Below, one piece after another: positions 29,220 through 37,507 of a stretch of DNA of 64,000 bases. A program made the translations under genes and the position numbers. Position 1 is the first letter of the stretch, and the number at the start of each line of letters is the position of its first letter. Location of the stretch: NCBI RefSeq assembly GCF_000504205.1, contig NZ_AZAJ01000001.1, positions 656,879 through 720,878 on the forward strand. The letters are read 5' to 3'. Source of the DNA: Methanolobus tindarius DSM 2278. GTDB taxonomy: Archaea > Halobacteriota > Methanosarcinia > Methanosarcinales > Methanosarcinaceae. The notes beneath the pieces were generated by a model, which did no database searches, was not told where the DNA came from, and saw only the letters and a list, made by a program, of their open reading frames with translations.

Positions 29220-29234
29220 AGATGAGGGAATAAT

Positions 29235-29852
29235 ATGGCAGAAATGGACGAAATGGCAAGAGGAGCATTTCAAGAGGCCGGAAACATTGGAATGGGACAT
29301 CTGGCCACTTCACTTTCAAAAATGGTGAACAGGGATGTGAAAATCGATATCCCTGTGGTAGAAATGCTGACTCTGGATGAAATAATCGAAAAAAGCAATG
29401 AAGAAGGCAAGAACAAGAGCGTGGTTGGAATACACCTTCACATAACAGGTGATGTCTCAGGAGGAACCCTCATACTACTCCCTAAGTTCTCAGCACTATC
29501 ATTTTCAGATCTGTTGATGAAAAAGTCAATTGGAACTACAAATAAAATTGAAGAGCAACAGGTTAAGAAACTTCGTGAAATGGGAGTGAACCTCTGCAGT
29601 GCTTATATGCGTGTTGTCAATGAATTCCTGGGAATACACCTTAACATTGGAGACCCCAGCATGGAAGTCAACATGGAAGGTGTTGGAGATTTCATCAAAC
29701 AGGAAATCGGACAGGTTGCAGACCAGTTCATTGTTGTGAAAGGTGAATGTCTGATACCTTCTACAAACTCCAGGAATGAATTCAATATGCTTTTTGAACC
29801 CGGTGCCACGGACATAATAATGGCAGCTATAATGAAGAAAATGATGGGATAA
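29235..29852 (+). CDS. cheC: CheC-family protein 1 (second phosphatase motif degenerate)
   Basis: 205 residues with the CheC/CheX/FliY fold; CheC dephosphorylates CheY-P and partners with CheD. The first ExxN motif is intact (Glu14, Asn17 in QEAGNIGMGHLATSLSKM). The second site reads LREMGVNL, so Glu115 remains but the Asn position is Val118. One active centre is therefore expected at most. ATG with GAGGGA upstream; one base before the actin-like gene. Confidence 0.88.
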   Translation: MAEMDEMARGAFQEAGNIGMGHLATSLSKMVNRDVKIDIPVVEMLTLDEIIEKSNEEGKNKSVVGIHLHITGDVSGGTLILLPKFSALSFSDLLMKKSIGTTNKIEEQQVKKLREMGVNLCSAYMRVVNEFLGIHLNIGDPSMEVNMEGVGDFIKQEIGQVADQFIVVKGECLIPSTNSRNEFNMLFEPGATDIIMAAIMKKMMG

Positions 29853-29853
29853 A

Positions 29854-31974
29854 ATGAACAGTGCCCATTTTGCCCTGGATATAGGAACAAGAACTGTTGT
29901 GGGACTTGTTACAGAAGATGGGAACCTCAACATAAAAGCTGCGTGTGTTCACGAACATAACGAGCGCAGCATGCAGGATGGGCAAATTCATGATGTCGAA
30001 AAGGTTGCAAAGGTTGTTGACGAGGTCAGAGATGATCTTGAAAAAGAAACCGGATGCAAATTGTCAAAAGTTGCCGTAGCCGTTGCAGGAAGGGCACTTA
30101 AGACATCCAAAGTAAAAGTTTCAGTGGAGATGCCTTACAGGGAAATAAGTCGTGAGGATATCTCCGAACTGGAATTTGAGGCAGTTGCACGCGCCGGAAA
30201 CCAACTTGGAAACGATAAAGGATTTAATTGCGTAGGTTACTCCGTAGTTCACTATGAACTTGACGGGGAACGCATTTCCAATATTATCGGACAGAAGGGA
30301 AGTTCTGTCACAGTGGAAGTGCTTGCTACTTTTTTACCGGAAGCTGTTATCAGCAGTATGTTTGCCGTACTTGACAGGTGCGGACTTGAAGCATCAAGTG
30401 TTACTCTTGAACCCATAGCAGCCCTGAATGTTGCTATTCCTTCTGATATGCGAAAACTCAATATTGCACTTGTAGATATCGGAGCAGGAACATCCGATAT
30501 TGCAATTACAGATAATGGAACCGTAATCGGATATGGAATGGTCCCGGAAGCAGGAGATGAAATTACTGATTTTATATGCGATTACTATCTTGTGGATTTC
30601 AAGAAGGGAGAAAATATCAAAAGGTCCCTTACAAGCAAGGATAAAATCGAGCTTGAAGATATTTTTGGTGTCATCACTGAAGTTCCGGTAAGTCAGGTAA
30701 TTTCTGATATTGAGCATGAAGTAGAAAAGCTTGCAATGCACATTGCCGAAGAAATACTTACAATAAATGAGAAAGTTCCACGAGCAGTAGCCCTTGTTGG
30801 TGGTGGGTCACAGACCGCAGGCCTTAGAGAACATCTATCAAAACATCTTGATATTCCTGTGCAGAGAATTGGCTCACGTCTTCCTAAACAAATAGAAGGC
30901 CTGGCTGACAACACAGGAATTGTTACCGGTGCGGACATGATAACACCACTTGGAATAGCCCGGATGGCAATTCTTGATGAAGGAATTGAATTCATCGACC
31001 TGACTGTAAACGGTCTTGAAATCCACCTGATGGACATAAATGGACTATCTGTTATGGACGCACTTGTAGCTGCAAAAGTAAAACGCCTTTATCCACGCCC
31101 CGGGATGGGGCTTAGTCTTACTGTCAATTCTGAACTCAGAACAATTGAGGGCGATACGGGCGAACATGCCACCATATTACATAATGGAAAAAAAGCAAGT
31201 CTTGGAGACCCTGTACACAAGGGTTCTGTCATTGATTTCACAGCACCAGTGGATGGAAAAGATGCAAAGCTGAAGGTCAGAGATCTCATAAAGATGCAGG
31301 GACTGAAGGTTGCATTCAATATCAACGTCAATTATAACGAAATCGAAATCGGGCCTTTTGTTACAATTAATGGAAAAAAGGCATCCTTTGAAGAAACAAT
31401 ACCTGACAGGGCTGATATTAAAATACGTGCACCAAACCTGGAAGATGTTCTTGAAATGGAATTCGGACAGGATGAACTTGAAAAGATATCAGTTGTTATC
31501 AATAATACTGTTCAGTATTTTGACAGGATAAATTACACATTCAAGCTAAACGGGAATTCTGTTGACAGAGATAAACTTTCACAACACCCTGTCAATGATA
31601 ATGATATAATTCTAATTGATAAATCAAAGTTTGACTACAGGATCGAGAATATCCTGAGTAAACCTGAAGAAAGCAAAAAGATCAGCGTACTTCTCAATGG
31701 CAATGAGATTGTATTTGATGGCTCTATGCCGCAAATTACCCTTAATGGAAAAAGGGCTTCTCTTTCTGACAAAATAGATGATGGAGATAATATCAAACTG
31801 AAACTGGGGGATGATGCGGATCCGATACTTTCGGACCTGTTTGAATTTATGGATATTAAAAAGGAGGAACTTGTTGGCAAAAGAATGAGACTTCTTGTAA
31901 ACAACGTTCCTGCCAGATTTACAACCCCTTTGAGGGATGGAAACAATGTGACAATAGAATTTGCAGAGGTATAA
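29854..31974 (+). CDS. FtsA/PilM-like actin-fold ATPase with beta-grasp-like repeat tail
   Basis: 706-residue protein inside the chemotaxis operon. Residues 1-380 have actin/FtsA-type nucleotide motifs: phosphate-1 ALDIGTRT (7-14), phosphate-2 VDIGAGTSD (207-215) and adenosine motif LVGGGSQTAG (314-323). The region about 80-190 resembles the SHS2/1C insertion of FtsA and PilM. Residues 380-706 hold repeated units of the form NGKxAS...I.DGD.I, at 444-450, 506-512, 566-572, 615-621, 631-637 and 683-689, like ubiquitin/ThiS-type beta-grasp modules. There is no amphipathic FtsA tail. I recall long FtsA-like proteins with such tails in Firmicutes. The role here is unknown; a cytoskeletal scaffold for the signalling array or transfer from bacteria are inferences. 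Confidence 0.8.
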   Translation: MNSAHFALDIGTRTVVGLVTEDGNLNIKAACVHEHNERSMQDGQIHDVEKVAKVVDEVRDDLEKETGCKLSKVAVAVAGRALKTSKVKVSVEMPYREISREDISELEFEAVARAGNQLGNDKGFNCVGYSVVHYELDGERISNIIGQKGSSVTVEVLATFLPEAVISSMFAVLDRCGLEASSVTLEPIAALNVAIPSDMRKLNIALVDIGAGTSDIAITDNGTVIGYGMVPEAGDEITDFICDYYLVDFKKGENIKRSLTSKDKIELEDIFGVITEVPVSQVISDIEHEVEKLAMHIAEEILTINEKVPRAVALVGGGSQTAGLREHLSKHLDIPVQRIGSRLPKQIEGLADNTGIVTGADMITPLGIARMAILDEGIEFIDLTVNGLEIHLMDINGLSVMDALVAAKVKRLYPRPGMGLSLTVNSELRTIEGDTGEHATILHNGKKASLGDPVHKGSVIDFTAPVDGKDAKLKVRDLIKMQGLKVAFNINVNYNEIEIGPFVTINGKKASFEETIPDRADIKIRAPNLEDVLEMEFGQDELEKISVVINNTVQYFDRINYTFKLNGNSVDRDKLSQHPVNDNDIILIDKSKFDYRIENILSKPEESKKISVLLNGNEIVFDGSMPQITLNGKRASLSDKIDDGDNIKLKLGDDADPILSDLFEFMDIKKEELVGKRMRLLVNNVPARFTTPLRDGNNVTIEFAEV

Positions 31975-31977
31975 AAA

Positions 31978-32802
31978 ATGCTTAAAACCGTTGGGAAAAC
32001 TGAAGACGAGTATTATGAAATACTGAAAAACCTAATCCAGAAAAATCTTGGATTCAATTCAAACCAGTACAAGGATTCTCACTTCAAAAGAAGAATCGAT
32101 GTCAGGTTGCGTGCAACAAATACAAAGACTTACAAAGAATATGTAGAACTGCTGCAAAGTGACAAGAATGAATATCCTGAACTTATGGAAACTCTGACAG
32201 TAAATGTTACAAATTTCTTCAGGAACCCTGAAGTATACGATATCGTAGAAAAAGAAGTACTGCCGGCAATAATCAAATCAAAGACAGGTGGCCTTCGTTC
32301 AATCAGGATCTGGAGTGCAGGATGCTCAATCGGAGTAGAAGCATATTCCCTGGCAATGTTATTTAATCATATACTCGGAAAGGATTTTAGTAAATATAAC
32401 ATCAAAATAACTGGAACTGATATCGATAAGGAAAGTCTTCTGAAAGCCCAGAATGGAATATACTCTGCTGCAGAGATGAAGGATGTCAGACCTGCTTTTC
32501 TTAAGAAGTACTTCACCAAGGACGGAGATAAGTACATAATTTCAGATGAGCTCAAAAAGATTACTCAATTCAAAAAACAGGACCTAATATCAGGACCGAA
32601 AATGAGCGGTTTTGATGCCGTATTCTGCAGAAACGTTACAATTTATTTCCAGAAAGAGTTGCAAGAACAACTCTACATGGACTTTTACAGTGCCCTTGGA
32701 AACGGAGGGTTCTTTGTGATGGGTAAAACCGAGACACTGATAGGACCATCAAAAGACAAATTCAAATCATACAATTCTAAAGAGAGAATCTACCAGAAAT
32801 GA
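31978..32802 (+). CDS. cheR: Chemotaxis receptor methyltransferase CheR
   Basis: SAM-dependent methylation of receptor glutamates, opposing CheB. 274 residues: helical N-terminal domain (KDSHFKRRIDVRLRATNTKTYKEY) and Rossmann domain with motif IRIWSAGCSIGVEAYSLAM, the acidic ITGTDIDKESL strand and the active-site loop FCRNVTIYF (usually CRNVxIYF). Full length. ATG with GAGGT 7 bases upstream, 3 bases after the actin-like gene. Confidence 0.94.
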   Translation: MLKTVGKTEDEYYEILKNLIQKNLGFNSNQYKDSHFKRRIDVRLRATNTKTYKEYVELLQSDKNEYPELMETLTVNVTNFFRNPEVYDIVEKEVLPAIIKSKTGGLRSIRIWSAGCSIGVEAYSLAMLFNHILGKDFSKYNIKITGTDIDKESLLKAQNGIYSAAEMKDVRPAFLKKYFTKDGDKYIISDELKKITQFKKQDLISGPKMSGFDAVFCRNVTIYFQKELQEQLYMDFYSALGNGGFFVMGKTETLIGPSKDKFKSYNSKERIYQK

Positions 32803-32852
32803 AAATAAAATCATGAAGTAACATGGGTAAAACGTAATCATGGAGTCTACAA

Positions 32853-33467
32853 ATGAAGCATAAGATATCAAGCCTGAGCGAGTTGCAGGTAAGTGCCTTA
32901 AGGGAAATAGTGAACATCGGTGTTGGAAATGCTGTAACATCGCTTTCCAAAATGATAGAAACCGGAGTAAAAATAGAGGTTCCTGATTTTAAAGTAGAAC
33001 TTATCGAAGATGTTCCTGAGGTTCTGGGAGGAGCTGCTAACGTTGTATCAGGCGTGATAATGCATGTAAATGGTGATATCGAAGGGTACATCATGATGAT
33101 GCTTCCTGAAGAAGCAGCCCAGACAATTTGTGAGATAATCACTCATGAAGAAAATACAGATATTCTTACACCCCTTAACCAATCACTCCTCGAAGAGGTT
33201 GGTCATATTCTTGCAGGATCTTATGTTAGCTCCCTGTCTGATTTTCTGGGCCTGAACATCAGAATTTCTACGCCTATGCAGACTTTTGACATGCTGGGAG
33301 CCATAATAGACCAGATACTGATAGAGATGAGTCAGAAAGTAGAGCATGCGCTTCTTTTTGACACTATGTTTATAATCCAGGGAAACAGAACCGATGGTTT
33401 TTTCCTTACAATGTTTGACCCTGACTCCATGGACACAATAATAGACCGTATTGAAAAGATGATCTGA
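32853..33467 (+). CDS. cheC: CheC-family protein 2 (Asn to His in second motif)
   Basis: 204 residues, CheC fold. First site intact: Glu18 and Asn21 (REIVNIGVGNAVTSLSKM). In the second site the motif LEEVGHILAGSYVSSLSDFL keeps Glu115 but has His118 where Asn is expected. The C-terminal segment has LLFDTMFIIQGN, as in other paralogues. GGAG lies 7 bases before the ATG. Next gene follows 14 bases later. Confidence 0.87.
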   Translation: MKHKISSLSELQVSALREIVNIGVGNAVTSLSKMIETGVKIEVPDFKVELIEDVPEVLGGAANVVSGVIMHVNGDIEGYIMMMLPEEAAQTICEIITHEENTDILTPLNQSLLEEVGHILAGSYVSSLSDFLGLNIRISTPMQTFDMLGAIIDQILIEMSQKVEHALLFDTMFIIQGNRTDGFFLTMFDPDSMDTIIDRIEKMI

Positions 33468-33481
33468 CAGGAGAGAAATGA

Positions 33482-34090
33482 ATGAATATAGTACTTGATA
33501 AGTTCTATTACGATGCATTAAATGAAGTGGGAAATATTGGAATGGGAAATGCAACAACTGCACTCTCACAGCTTGTGGGCAAGTCCATTAATGTCAGTGG
33601 CTCGTCCCTAACGTTGCTTAAAGCTAAAGATATTTCAGAAAGTCTTAACTCTGAGAAGATAGGAGCCATAGTTAGAGTTATGGGAGATATGAATGGTGGA
33701 TTCATACTGATACTTAGTAAAAACCATTCAGAGGTTCTTGCTGATATGCTTCTGAAGGATAGTGCCGAAGACAGTTATATGAAAGTCTCGGCATTTATTG
33801 AAGTTGCAAATATTCTTGCAGGCAGCTATTATAACGCTCTCTCCAAATTCCTGAACCTTTCTATCATACCTTCAATCCCCACTATATCCGAGGGGACTAC
33901 CGATGAGATATTCGAAAAAGCAAAAAAGCATATGAGTGGAAAAATCGACCACATATTTGGCCTGACAACTTTGTTTGAGATTACAGGTGAAGATGAATAT
34001 CACAGCCTTAGCGGTGATATGTATATGCTTCTGGATACGGCATCTTTGCAATCGGTAATCGACAGGATAGAAGAAATGCGTACGAGATAA
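33482..34090 (+). CDS. cheC: CheC-family protein 3 (both phosphatase motifs intact)
   Basis: 202 residues. Both CheC active-site helices are complete: Glu15/Asn18 (NEVGNIGMGNATTALSQL) and Glu107/Asn110 (IEVANILAGSYYNALSKFL), with Pro after the second helix. This makes it the best candidate in the cluster for the main CheY-P phosphatase and the CheD partner; cheD follows 2 bases later. Confidence 0.9.
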   Translation: MNIVLDKFYYDALNEVGNIGMGNATTALSQLVGKSINVSGSSLTLLKAKDISESLNSEKIGAIVRVMGDMNGGFILILSKNHSEVLADMLLKDSAEDSYMKVSAFIEVANILAGSYYNALSKFLNLSIIPSIPTISEGTTDEIFEKAKKHMSGKIDHIFGLTTLFEITGEDEYHSLSGDMYMLLDTASLQSVIDRIEEMRTR

Positions 34091-34092
34091 AC

Positions 34093-34566
34093 ATGATAAT
34101 AGTGGGAATGGCTGACAGTGCTGTTGCGAAAAAACCCGCAAAACTCACCACTTTAGGGCTTGGGTCTTGCGTGGGTATTTCCCTCTATGACAAAAGCACG
34201 GGTGTTGGCGGTATGGTGCATATTATGCTTCCCAGCATAGAAAATGCAAGATCAAAAGACAATATCGACAAATTTGCAGATACAGGCATCCCTGCACTTA
34301 TTGATACAATGGTAGAAGAGGGTGCGTACAAACACCGTACTACTGCAAAAATTGCTGGTGGTGCAAGCATGTTCTCATTTAATTCAAAGACCCAGCTCAA
34401 TATAGGAGAAAGAAACGTGGCGGCTACGAAAGATGCATTAAAGCTACTCAAAATACCCATTGTTGCTGAGGATACTGGAAAGAACTACGGACGTACCATT
34501 GTGCTTGACACTGAAAACGGAGAACTTACTGTCAAAAGCGCACTGAAAGGTATAAAAGTATATTAA
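34093..34566 (+). CDS. cheD: Chemoreceptor glutamine deamidase CheD
   Basis: 157 residues. Deamidates receptor glutamines and modulates CheC. Catalytic Cys26 (LGLGSCVGISLYD), His43 (GGMVHIMLP) and the GGASMF segment are present. Follows an intact CheC, the usual partner. No strong ribosome site, consistent with coupling to the gene 2 bases upstream. Confidence 0.94.
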   Translation: MIIVGMADSAVAKKPAKLTTLGLGSCVGISLYDKSTGVGGMVHIMLPSIENARSKDNIDKFADTGIPALIDTMVEEGAYKHRTTAKIAGGASMFSFNSKTQLNIGERNVAATKDALKLLKIPIVAEDTGKNYGRTIVLDTENGELTVKSALKGIKVY

Positions 34567-34570
34567 TATA

Positions 34571-34582
34571 TATTACGTAATA
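34571..34582. repeat. Palindrome TATTACGTAATA between cheD and the DUF835 gene
   Basis: A perfect 12-base palindrome in a 51-base gap that is otherwise AT-rich. It may be a protein-binding site or part of an internal promoter for the downstream DUF835 gene. No known factor can be named. Confidence 0.35.
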
Positions 34583-34617
34583 ATATATCACACGGACAAA
34601 TAATAGGTGACAGCAGG

Positions 34618-35649
34618 ATGTTAACTCCGGAAATTACTATAACACACATATTTTTCATATCCATATCGTTAGCGTGTGGATTAGCAGCGATCTACTTCTG
34701 GGTAAAAGTATATTTTGAGACAAAAAAAGGATCTATTGCCTGGTTACTTCTCGCACTTACAGCTATATTCCTTATCACATCCTCCATATTCCCATCCATT
34801 GCTATTAGTGTTCAGGATGAAGATATTACTGAGTTGATTTTCCTGTTCCTTGGTTTCTGGAGTGCTGTTTACACCAGTGTATTTGCAGCTGCCGGATTTT
34901 TGATGCTTCAGGCATTTACTACAATCCCAAGGGAAAAGCTTGGAGATTTCCTGATAGAAGGAATGATATTCACAAAACCTGTTGAATCAGAAGATGATAT
35001 GGAAGAGCTGCCTCAGGTAGAACAGATGGCTAAACTTCTTAGCAGGTCAACACTTATTGAATATACACCAAAAACCCGATATGAGGATTCAGTAATAGAA
35101 ATATGTCTCCGTCTTTACGGGGAAATGGTGAACACAGTTCTTGTATCTACACAACCCCGTACTGAAATGTACAAAGAGAAAATAGGGGATCTAATGGATA
35201 TAGGTGCAATGAAGTTTATTGAAATATCATCCACAAGCAAGCATGTCACCAATAAGGATGGAATTGTAAAGTTACCCGCAGATGAAATAGAGAAGTTCTT
35301 TGAACTTACAAGCAAGCTTCCTGAAGGCTGTGCTGTTATATTTGAGCCTATGAGCCAGTTGATTTTCACAGATGGTGAACAGAGAACCTATGAGTTCATA
35401 TCTGAAATGGTAGAGCGTTTCTCTGCCAGTAACCTGATTCTGGTAGGTCTGATAAATAAAGATGCTCATGACACTAAAACCGTGTCAAGATTTGAGGGTC
35501 TCTTCCTGAACCTTGCAGAAGAGAAAGATGCAAAGATACGTGTTGTAAAAGGCGGAAGAGAGGAATACATCAGGTTCTATGTAGGAGAGAAATTCTTCAT
35601 GGAGCAGGATGTTGAAGTTATATTAGAGGAAAAAAAGGTTGAATTCTAA
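34618..35649 (+). CDS. Membrane-anchored DUF835 protein
   Basis: 343 residues. Three membrane helices at the N-terminus (about 7-32, 41-64, 70-100) are followed by a cytosolic DUF835 domain (from about 140, LLSRSTLIEYTPKTRYEDSVIEIC, through VKLPADEIEKFFELTSKLPEGCAVIFEPMSQLIF, to the end). The same domain ends the receiver-PAS-PAS protein at 7.4-9.0 kb. Function unknown; its place between cheD and a CheC suggests a membrane component of the signalling system. GGTGA 6 bases before the ATG. Its stop overlaps the next start (TAATG). Confidence 0.82.
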   Translation: MLTPEITITHIFFISISLACGLAAIYFWVKVYFETKKGSIAWLLLALTAIFLITSSIFPSIAISVQDEDITELIFLFLGFWSAVYTSVFAAAGFLMLQAFTTIPREKLGDFLIEGMIFTKPVESEDDMEELPQVEQMAKLLSRSTLIEYTPKTRYEDSVIEICLRLYGEMVNTVLVSTQPRTEMYKEKIGDLMDIGAMKFIEISSTSKHVTNKDGIVKLPADEIEKFFELTSKLPEGCAVIFEPMSQLIFTDGEQRTYEFISEMVERFSASNLILVGLINKDAHDTKTVSRFEGLFLNLAEEKDAKIRVVKGGREEYIRFYVGEKFFMEQDVEVILEEKKVEF

Positions 35650-36275
35650 TGAGCAGACAGCTTGACAATTTTCTGATTGATGCATTCAAAGAGATAGGTA
35701 GTATCGGCATGGGAAATGCTACTACTTCCCTGTCCAAACTTATTGAAAAAAGAGTGCAGTTAAATCTTTCAGATGCACGTTTGTTTGAGCCATCTGCAAT
35801 TGTAGACATGATACCGGACTCCATCACAATGACCAGTATCATGATGCCGGTTCACGGTGACCTCAATGGCGTTGCAATGATGTTGTTCGAGTTTGGCAAT
35901 GCGGTTTATCTTAGTAATTTACTGTTACAGAGTATTGAACACGATGATGACCCGAGTATCTATGAGTCTGCACTTCTTGAAACTGGAAATATTATTGCAG
36001 GCTCATACCTGAATTCACTTGCATCTTTCCTTGATCTTAAAATAATGCATTCAGTGCCGGACATCAGTATCGGTACAATTGATGAAATCCTGGAAAGAGG
36101 ACTTGCCAAAATGCAAAAAGAACCAGAAGGAATTCTGAACATTGAAACTATGTTTATGGTCTATTCTTCTGAGAAGGATGTAGGTGCAGGTACCATTTAT
36201 GGTGATATGTTCCTTCTTCTTGACAGTGAATCTTTAGACAGAATGCAAAATTCAATTCAGGAAATGCTGAAGTGA
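35649..36275 (+). CDS. cheC: CheC-family protein 4 (Asn to Ser in first motif)
   Basis: 208 residues, CheC fold. The first site reads KEIGSIGMGNATTSLSKL, with Glu15 but Ser18 in place of Asn. The second site is intact: Glu111/Asn114 (LETGNIIAGSYLNSLASFL). This is the reverse of paralogues 1 and 2. The start overlaps the DUF835 gene stop, so these two are translationally coupled. Confidence 0.88.
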   Translation: MSRQLDNFLIDAFKEIGSIGMGNATTSLSKLIEKRVQLNLSDARLFEPSAIVDMIPDSITMTSIMMPVHGDLNGVAMMLFEFGNAVYLSNLLLQSIEHDDDPSIYESALLETGNIIAGSYLNSLASFLDLKIMHSVPDISIGTIDEILERGLAKMQKEPEGILNIETMFMVYSSEKDVGAGTIYGDMFLLLDSESLDRMQNSIQEMLK

Positions 36276-36312
36276 CTTTCCAATTATTAATCAGGTTTTA
36301 CGGTTGAACTAT

Positions 36313-36756
36313 ATGAAAAATATCTGGACACAGCACCTGGAACGATCAAATAACAATGATCGTGATCAGGAAAACACGTTTTCACATATGCTACACTCTC
36401 TTGTAAGAACTGAGAATGAGGATTACCTGCAGACATCCGGCGCAGAAACTCGGGATAGCAGAGATGAAACTAAGGAACCTGCTTTTAGTCCAGCTGATAC
36501 TGAGATCTGCACCTGGATGGCTGAGAGCCATAAAGGTTACGAACTTGGAATGGATTCCCTAGAAAAAGATAGTGTAAGGCTCATCATGGCAGAAGATGGA
36601 AGACTTTTCCTGAGATATGATGTTGCCGGTGAAATTCCTTTTGAAATGGCTGTGAAATCTGAAGATGAAGCTATGGATATTATCGAAGAGGACAACTCTA
36701 CAACTGAACAACTTTACCCGGATAAACCTGAATTGAAATGGATTAAAATTTCTTGA
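36313..36756 (+). CDS. Unrecognised acidic protein at the end of the chemotaxis operon
   Basis: 147 residues, no family recognised. The first half is polar and probably disordered (SNNNDRDQENTF, SRDETKEPAFSPADTE); the second half looks folded (SVRLIMAEDGRLFLRYDVAGEIPFEMAVKSEDEAMDII). Same direction and 37 bases after CheC 4. I chose the ATG at 36313 (GGTTGA 5 bases upstream); a TTG at 36304 is an alternative. Possibly a small adaptor, but this is only from position. Confidence 0.5.
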   Translation: MKNIWTQHLERSNNNDRDQENTFSHMLHSLVRTENEDYLQTSGAETRDSRDETKEPAFSPADTEICTWMAESHKGYELGMDSLEKDSVRLIMAEDGRLFLRYDVAGEIPFEMAVKSEDEAMDIIEEDNSTTEQLYPDKPELKWIKIS

Positions 36757-36813
36757 CTTTAATATATATCTATAAATTCAATGGCAAAGAATAAAAACCA
36801 TAAAAACAATTAA

Positions 36814-36822
36814 TATATAAAT
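36814..36822 (+). promoter_or_regulatory. Putative TATA box before the tandem Cys/His genes
   Basis: TATATAAAT about 57 bases before the start of the next gene, in a 114-base AT-rich gap. Predicts a leader of about 25-30 bases that carries a strong AAAGGAGACC ribosome site. Suggests the tandem pair is expressed independently of the che operon. Confidence 0.4.
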
Positions 36823-36870
36823 ATTGTATAATAACTAAACGGACCCGAGAGATAAAGGAGACCTATAATT

Positions 36871-37497
36871 ATGATGGACATTGCAATTTACTCGCTTGTT
36901 GATGATATGGTCAGCAAAGCAGGAACAGAAGGTGTCGTAGAATACTGGCTTCGTGTAGGTGAGAGCTATGCAGAAAGGATGGGCAAGGAAGCATACGTAG
37001 GATGGCCTGCCTTTAATGTGGCAATGAAAGATGGAAGGACATCTCTCACTGTAGAAGGTGATGTTAATGTCCAGACAGATCTTGCTATCACAGATAAGGA
37101 CGGAGATGTTATCGGCTATGTCTATGCTTTAAAGACATGCCCGATAGCACCTACTATGGCCAGATTCATTTCAAGAATCGGCCCGATACCAGATTCAGAT
37201 ACCGATGTGGCTGACAGCTACAATAACCGTGTAAGAGACTCAGCTGTTTCTAATTACTGCATTACCCACCAGAAGTTCAGGGAGGTTGCGGCTAACAATA
37301 TTACTGTTGCTAAACAGGCTCTTGAATGTCTGCACCTTGCAAACAAAGGAATGACCGGTGAAGTTAAAATGGTACAGGAAAACCTTTCCAGGATAAATGT
37401 TGACGAGAGGCACATAAAGAGTATTCTCCGCAGCGCATCCTGTGTTTTCGCTCTTATTGTAAAAGGAAAGAGTGCAGGCGAGGAGATTATAGATTAA
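36871..37497 (+). CDS. Unrecognised Cys/His protein, tandem paralogue A
   Basis: 208 residues, soluble, no family recognised with confidence. Shares with its downstream neighbour a conserved core: Cys-Pro (Cys90), the run FISRIG, then Cys130 with His133 (YCITHQKFRE) and a late SC pair (RSASCVFALIV). Regularly spaced Cys and His suggest a metal or cofactor site. It could be distantly related to V4R or aminothiazoline-carboxylate hydrolase-like folds; I cannot confirm either. Strong ribosome site AAAGGAGACC. Confidence 0.6.
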   Translation: MMDIAIYSLVDDMVSKAGTEGVVEYWLRVGESYAERMGKEAYVGWPAFNVAMKDGRTSLTVEGDVNVQTDLAITDKDGDVIGYVYALKTCPIAPTMARFISRIGPIPDSDTDVADSYNNRVRDSAVSNYCITHQKFREVAANNITVAKQALECLHLANKGMTGEVKMVQENLSRINVDERHIKSILRSASCVFALIVKGKSAGEEIID

Positions 37498-37507
37498 AGG
37501 TGATAGT

